Assembly (NCBI GenBank): GCA_016550485.1
Contig: JABXGV010000137.1
Coordinates: forward strand, 1 to 8,315
From: an archaeon
Lineage (GTDB): Archaea > Asgardarchaeota > Hermodarchaeia > Hermodarchaeales > Hermodarchaeaceae
Direction of reading: 5' to 3'
Length of the DNA stretch: 8,315 bases
The notes under the pieces were generated by a model, which was not told the origin of the DNA, ran no database searches, and saw only the letters and a program-made list of their open reading frames with translations. Position 1 is the stretch's first letter, and each line of letters begins with the position of its first letter. Of the stretch, positions 5,931 to 8,315 are shown piece after piece. The position numbers were made by a program, and so were the translations under genes.

Positions 5931-6139
5931 ATTAAGTTGCTACATTGTAGGTTGAGGCAACGAGTTAGTGTCACACGATTTTTATGTCATTACACCCTTG
6001 ATTGGAACGGCTTTAAATGCGGCTAACTCCATTGTAGGTGGCAGACAACAGAGTAACGACTGACTTCAGGTGCAACACCGAGAACGAAGTTAATATAATA
6101 CCTACAAAGAAAGACGAAAGACACTACAAGGTGGGATAG
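5931..6139 (+). promoter_or_regulatory. Intergenic region between the two regulators, with three TTGTAGG boxes
   Basis: CATTGTAGGT occurs at 5943-5952 and again at 6030-6039, 87 bp apart, and in both cases the following bases are also alike (GCA, CAAC and GAG recur). An inverted copy CCTACAA lies at 6101-6107. T5 at 5979-5983 may end the upstream transcript. TTAATATAATA (6090-6100) is a good TATA box for the second gene, predicting a start near 6125. A Shine-Dalgarno-like AGGTGGGA follows at 6129-6136. The boxes flank the promoter and could be operators, perhaps for the regulators themselves. Confidence 0.45.
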
Positions 6140-6349
6140 ACCTTCCCCTCAGATCAAGACAAGTTACTAACAAAACGATTCCAAGAAGTCGCTGAAAAAG
6201 TAGCTCTCCTGTTAAAACTTGAGCGCCCCACGCGCCGCAGAGGCCAGTTTGTCCGCCTACAATGGAGCGACATACCACTCATCTATGAAGGACCCCGCTT
6301 CGGTGTCATTGAAACACCTGACTCCAAAACAACCCGGGGAAACGGATGG
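6140..6349 (+). pseudogene. N-terminal part of copy 2 without a usable start codon
   Basis: The frame of the downstream gene stays open back to a TAG at 6137-6139. It encodes residues clearly related to copy 1: FVRLQWSDIP...PRFGV against YQSVRWADIP...RFGV. The expected start by alignment is at about 6140-6146, just after the Shine-Dalgarno-like AGGTGGGA, but there is no ATG, GTG or TTG in frame before GTG 6350. The start may have been lost by mutation, be an unusual codon, or reflect a sequence error. With this part the protein would be 577 aa, matching the 572 aa of copy 1. Confidence 0.6.
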
Positions 6350-7873
6350 GTGCTGGAGGTTGCTGCACCCCTCCAAGAGGAGCCAGCACACATCCAGGAA
6401 TGGGTTTTGTGGCGCGAAGCAGTGCTCGAACACCTCGTTCCCCATATCCGACAGGTCCCTGAAGCCGCAGACATCGGTCTCTATGCCGGCATAAAACACG
6501 GCACAAAGAACCCAGAACACCAGAAGGATCTCCAGCAGCTCTGGGAAACCGTATCACCACCCCAAGACTACGAATACTACCGTTACTACCCAACGCTTGG
6601 CTTCGCCATGTTCGATAATGTCGTAGACGGAGCCTTCATAAGAAAAGCGATTTTGTGGCTCAACGGAATGCGCGGTGGAAAACACTCCGCAATCACCTCT
6701 ACTGCCTACACTGCTGCACTCGAGCGTTGGATGATGGAAATCCAGCGAATATTGACCGCAGCAGAACTTAGAGTGATCAGAGCGCTCGCTAGCAACCCAA
6801 GCATTTCGCAGAAACGACTGGCAACACAACTAGGGGTTACGCCTGGGACACTCAGCCCGTTGATACGAAGGCTAGCCAGTAAACACCTGCTTCGCGTTTC
6901 ATGCCATTTGAATTTCCCCTTAATCGGGTTACATAATATCTCAGTAGTCCTTCAAATTCCAGATTCAGAGACATATAGAATGTTAATGAAAATGTTTGCT
7001 GAAATCCGATACGCATTAGTCTTGAGAGTAATTGGAAGCACACTCTTAGCAGCATTCTTCCTTATCCCATCCCCACACGTTGAGGAATTTACGGTATGGA
7101 TAAATAGTATGTGCCAAACGTGGAACCTACCGCCGCCAATAATGCATGAAGTAACAGAACTCGTATCATTTACTAATTTTCAATCTTATGTTCCTGATGT
7201 CGGGTGGGAAAGTGATTTAACATCTACAATTGAACTGATAAGACATGCTATCAAGGAAAAAAACCCAGAAATTGTGCCTCCACTCCATAGTTTTAAATAC
7301 ACACAAAGTGACCTGAAAGAAAAAGCTCCTCCACCGTTACGTCTGCATCCTTGGGACTTTACTTATTTTCGAAGGTCAACAATTTCAGTTTCAGCAACAG
7401 ATACTGCTTCAGCAAGAATTTCAAAAGAGGCACGGCATCTTAAGCTCCCTAAAGTTGAAGAAAAGCTCTATCGTCGTCGAGTCAAAAAATTATCTAATAT
7501 TGGCATCCAAACCGATCCCTTCCAGATTGGGCTGATTCATATAGGCTTGAATGCATCAATAAGCCTTTACATACGTTCATCTCGGGAAATTACGGAACTT
7601 ATTCTTCGGTGTTTTCATATGTTTCCCCAAATCTTTGGAACGATTTTCGATGATGGTGGTGCAGTAATCACGTTATATTTACCAAATCCTGTTGCAATAG
7701 AAGCCTTTTCCTCCCTACGAAATCTTTTCGCTGAATGCGGAGTAGATTCACACATGATTATCAGACCTGCTTGGCAGGCATTCGTTTATCCTCGCTCGCC
7801 AATAGTTTCAAGTAACTATGATTTTGAGAGACAAGAATGGATTTGGACTTCACAAACTCTAATAGAACCTTAG
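6350..7873 (+). CDS. Large winged-HTH regulator, copy 2 (paralogue of the upstream gene)
   Basis: From GTG 6350 the protein is 507 aa, but homology to copy 1 extends 70 codons further upstream, so this start is probably internal. It shares EWVLWREAVLEHL, RQVPEAADIGLYAGIKHG, YTAALERWM and RLASKHLLR. The winged HTH covers about residues 135-185 (LTAAELRVIRAL, ISQKRLATQLGVTPGTLSPLIRRL). Two sensor-like units follow, with FPLIGLHNISVVL and IGLIHIGLNASISLY at matching places and the same NYDFxxxxWxW near the end. DNA-binding transcription regulator is the likely role; target unknown. Codons in the first third end often in G or C, whereas from about 6900 on A/T endings dominate, especially T, suggesting a mosaic gene. 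A hairpin-T terminator follows the stop. If the start is truly lost, the gene may be silent or make only a shortened protein. Confidence 0.78.
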   Translation: MLEVAAPLQEEPAHIQEWVLWREAVLEHLVPHIRQVPEAADIGLYAGIKHGTKNPEHQKDLQQLWETVSPPQDYEYYRYYPTLGFAMFDNVVDGAFIRKAILWLNGMRGGKHSAITSTAYTAALERWMMEIQRILTAAELRVIRALASNPSISQKRLATQLGVTPGTLSPLIRRLASKHLLRVSCHLNFPLIGLHNISVVLQIPDSETYRMLMKMFAEIRYALVLRVIGSTLLAAFFLIPSPHVEEFTVWINSMCQTWNLPPPIMHEVTELVSFTNFQSYVPDVGWESDLTSTIELIRHAIKEKNPEIVPPLHSFKYTQSDLKEKAPPPLRLHPWDFTYFRRSTISVSATDTASARISKEARHLKLPKVEEKLYRRRVKKLSNIGIQTDPFQIGLIHIGLNASISLYIRSSREITELILRCFHMFPQIFGTIFDDGGAVITLYLPNPVAIEAFSSLRNLFAECGVDSHMIIRPAWQAFVYPRSPIVSSNYDFERQEWIWTSQTLIEP

Positions 7874-7918
7874 AAATTAAATAAAATTGATTAATTGACA
7901 AGATGAAAAATAAAGGAG

Positions 7919-7947
7919 AAGGAAACCATCTTAGTGGCTTCCTTTTT
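7919..7947 (+). terminator. Hairpin-T terminator after copy 2
   Basis: AAGGAA and CCA (7919-7928, one A/C mismatch between them) pair with TGG and TTCCTT (7935-7944), loop TCTTAG, running into TTTTT (7943-7947). It lies 46 nt past the stop. The minus strand also has T-rich sequence after the same hairpin, so it may work in both directions. Confidence 0.65.
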
Positions 7948-8038
7948 AATTTGGACCACCATCGGGTCGGGAAGGGGGGTAATTATTCGGGCCGCCATCG
8001 GGTCGGGAAGGGGGGTACATTTTTCTGGACGCCTCCAT
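7946..8038 (-). other. Possible 30-aa minus-strand ORF with duplicated YPPSRPDGGPN tail
   Basis: From ATG at 8038 the frame reads MEASRKM then two copies of YPPSRPDGGPN joined by N, ending TAA. The frame is open back to 8089. It stops directly at the bidirectional terminator, as a real convergent unit would. The tail resembles the minus-strand end at 3124 (HPLGRPGGPV). No Shine-Dalgarno is clear for this start. An overlapping 56-aa frame (7891-8061, minus) does have GGAG 9 nt before its ATG, but it runs through the terminator hairpin. Confidence 0.25.
7951..8022. repeat. Two-copy 36-bp G-rich tandem repeat
   Basis: A 23-bp core (starts CCATCGGGTCGGG, ends GGGGGGTA) is identical at 7959-7981 and 7995-8017. 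The flanks are partly conserved, giving a period of exactly 36 bp, or 12 codons. Each core holds GGG, GGG and a run of six G, so G-quadruplex formation is conceivable. Confidence 0.85.
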
Positions 8039-8068
8039 GCGTTTGCTTCTAAACGAGGCATCCAGAAA
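8022..8068. other. Large imperfect hairpin
   Basis: TTTCTGGACGCCTC (8022-8035) pairs with GAGGCATCCAGAAA (8055-8068), 13 of 14 positions matched. Inside, GTTT (8041-8044) and AAAC (8051-8054) can extend the stem past a 5-nt bulge. No T-run follows. It may be an RNA structure or the end of a small mobile element; no transposase is present. Confidence 0.55.
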
Positions 8069-8092
8069 GACTCCTTTAAAGTCGGAAAACTA

Positions 8093-8315
8093 AATGCAAC
8101 GATTTTTCACCTCAAAGCCTGCTATCAAACCACTATTTGCATTTCCTGATGTATTCTGAGCCTTATGTTGTGCCTATATTGAGAATCTGATTATAGTCTG
8201 TAGAAGAAAGAAGTGCAAGTCGGTTCTATTAAAACGAAAAACCTTCCAAACCCACTAAAACACCATTCTACGCCTTACAAAGACAAAGAACTCTATCTCA
8301 TATAGCCTGACGGAC
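8093..8315. other. No recognisable feature
   Basis: All frames on both strands are broken by stops. No tRNA, repeat or clear promoter is seen. A minus-strand frame that enters from the right edge is closed after about 19 codons. Confidence 0.5.

Noticed and set aside
6131..6139. GTG GGA TAG read through as pyrrolysine to start copy 2
   Set aside because: TAG is the stop of three other genes here (phoU, ATPase, copy 2), so recoding as a sense codon is unlikely.
6219..6494. 91-aa plus-strand frame overlapping the start of copy 2
   Set aside because: It overlaps, in another frame, sequence that clearly encodes the homologous N-terminus of copy 2.
7951..8022. CRISPR array
   Set aside because: Only two copies, directly adjacent in a 36-bp tandem unit without separate unique spacers, and no cas genes.
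8022..8068. Insertion-sequence terminal repeat
   Set aside because: The two arms are only 19 bp apart and no transposase or target duplication is present.
7934..8149. 71-aa plus-strand frame containing IGSGRGV twice
   Set aside because: Its GTG start lies inside the terminator hairpin of the upstream gene, and the repeat keeps all frames open, so openness is not evidence of coding.

Overview
The window is from an archaeon. Both tRNA genes carry archaeal-type introns with bulge-helix splice motifs and an encoded CCA, one of them is a typical archaeal initiator tRNA, and the first protein is the archaeal AbrB/PhoU fusion. An intron in the D-loop of the initiator tRNA, a non-canonical position, favours a TACK or Asgard-like lineage over a euryarchaeon. 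That lineage call is inference, and no gene here fixes the phylum.

Layout. 36-992 (+): a PhoU-type phosphate regulator. 1007-1102 (-): tRNA-Ser(CGA) with an 11-nt intron, convergent with phoU. 1169-3090 (+): a MoxR-type AAA ATPase followed by a VWA-domain protein. The two lie in different frames. The ATPase ends on a perfect -1 slippery heptamer, and the VWA frame has no ATG/GTG/TTG for 180 nt, so the pair may be made as one frameshifted 640-aa protein. 3091-3449: no confident gene, but repeated TATAGTG boxes and a minus-strand reading-frame tail backed by T-runs. 3450-3570 (+): initiator tRNA-Met with two introns. 3673-3844: a GC-rich, strongly folded RNA that resembles a very compact SRP (7S) RNA. 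3845-4211: a strong TATA box and a leader-like stretch with competing stems.

4212-5930 and 6140/6350-7873 (+): two full-length paralogues of about 575 aa, each with a conserved N-terminal domain of unknown function, a winged HTH, and what look like two successive HTH-plus-sensor (Lrp/AsnC-like) modules. The second copy has lost any usable start codon at the expected position, and its base composition changes about halfway. The gap between them holds three TTGTAGG boxes. 7874-8315: a clear hairpin-T terminator, a G-rich 36-bp tandem repeat that encodes a Pro/Gly tail on the minus strand, and a large hairpin. The last 220 bp show nothing recognisable.

Functionally the window mixes housekeeping RNA genes (tRNA-Ser, tRNA-iMet, possible SRP RNA) with a phosphate regulator, an ATPase/VWA chaperone pair and a duplicated regulator. 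The points most worth checking are the frameshift junction, the doubly interrupted initiator tRNA, the compact SRP-like RNA and the duplicated regulator with its missing start.
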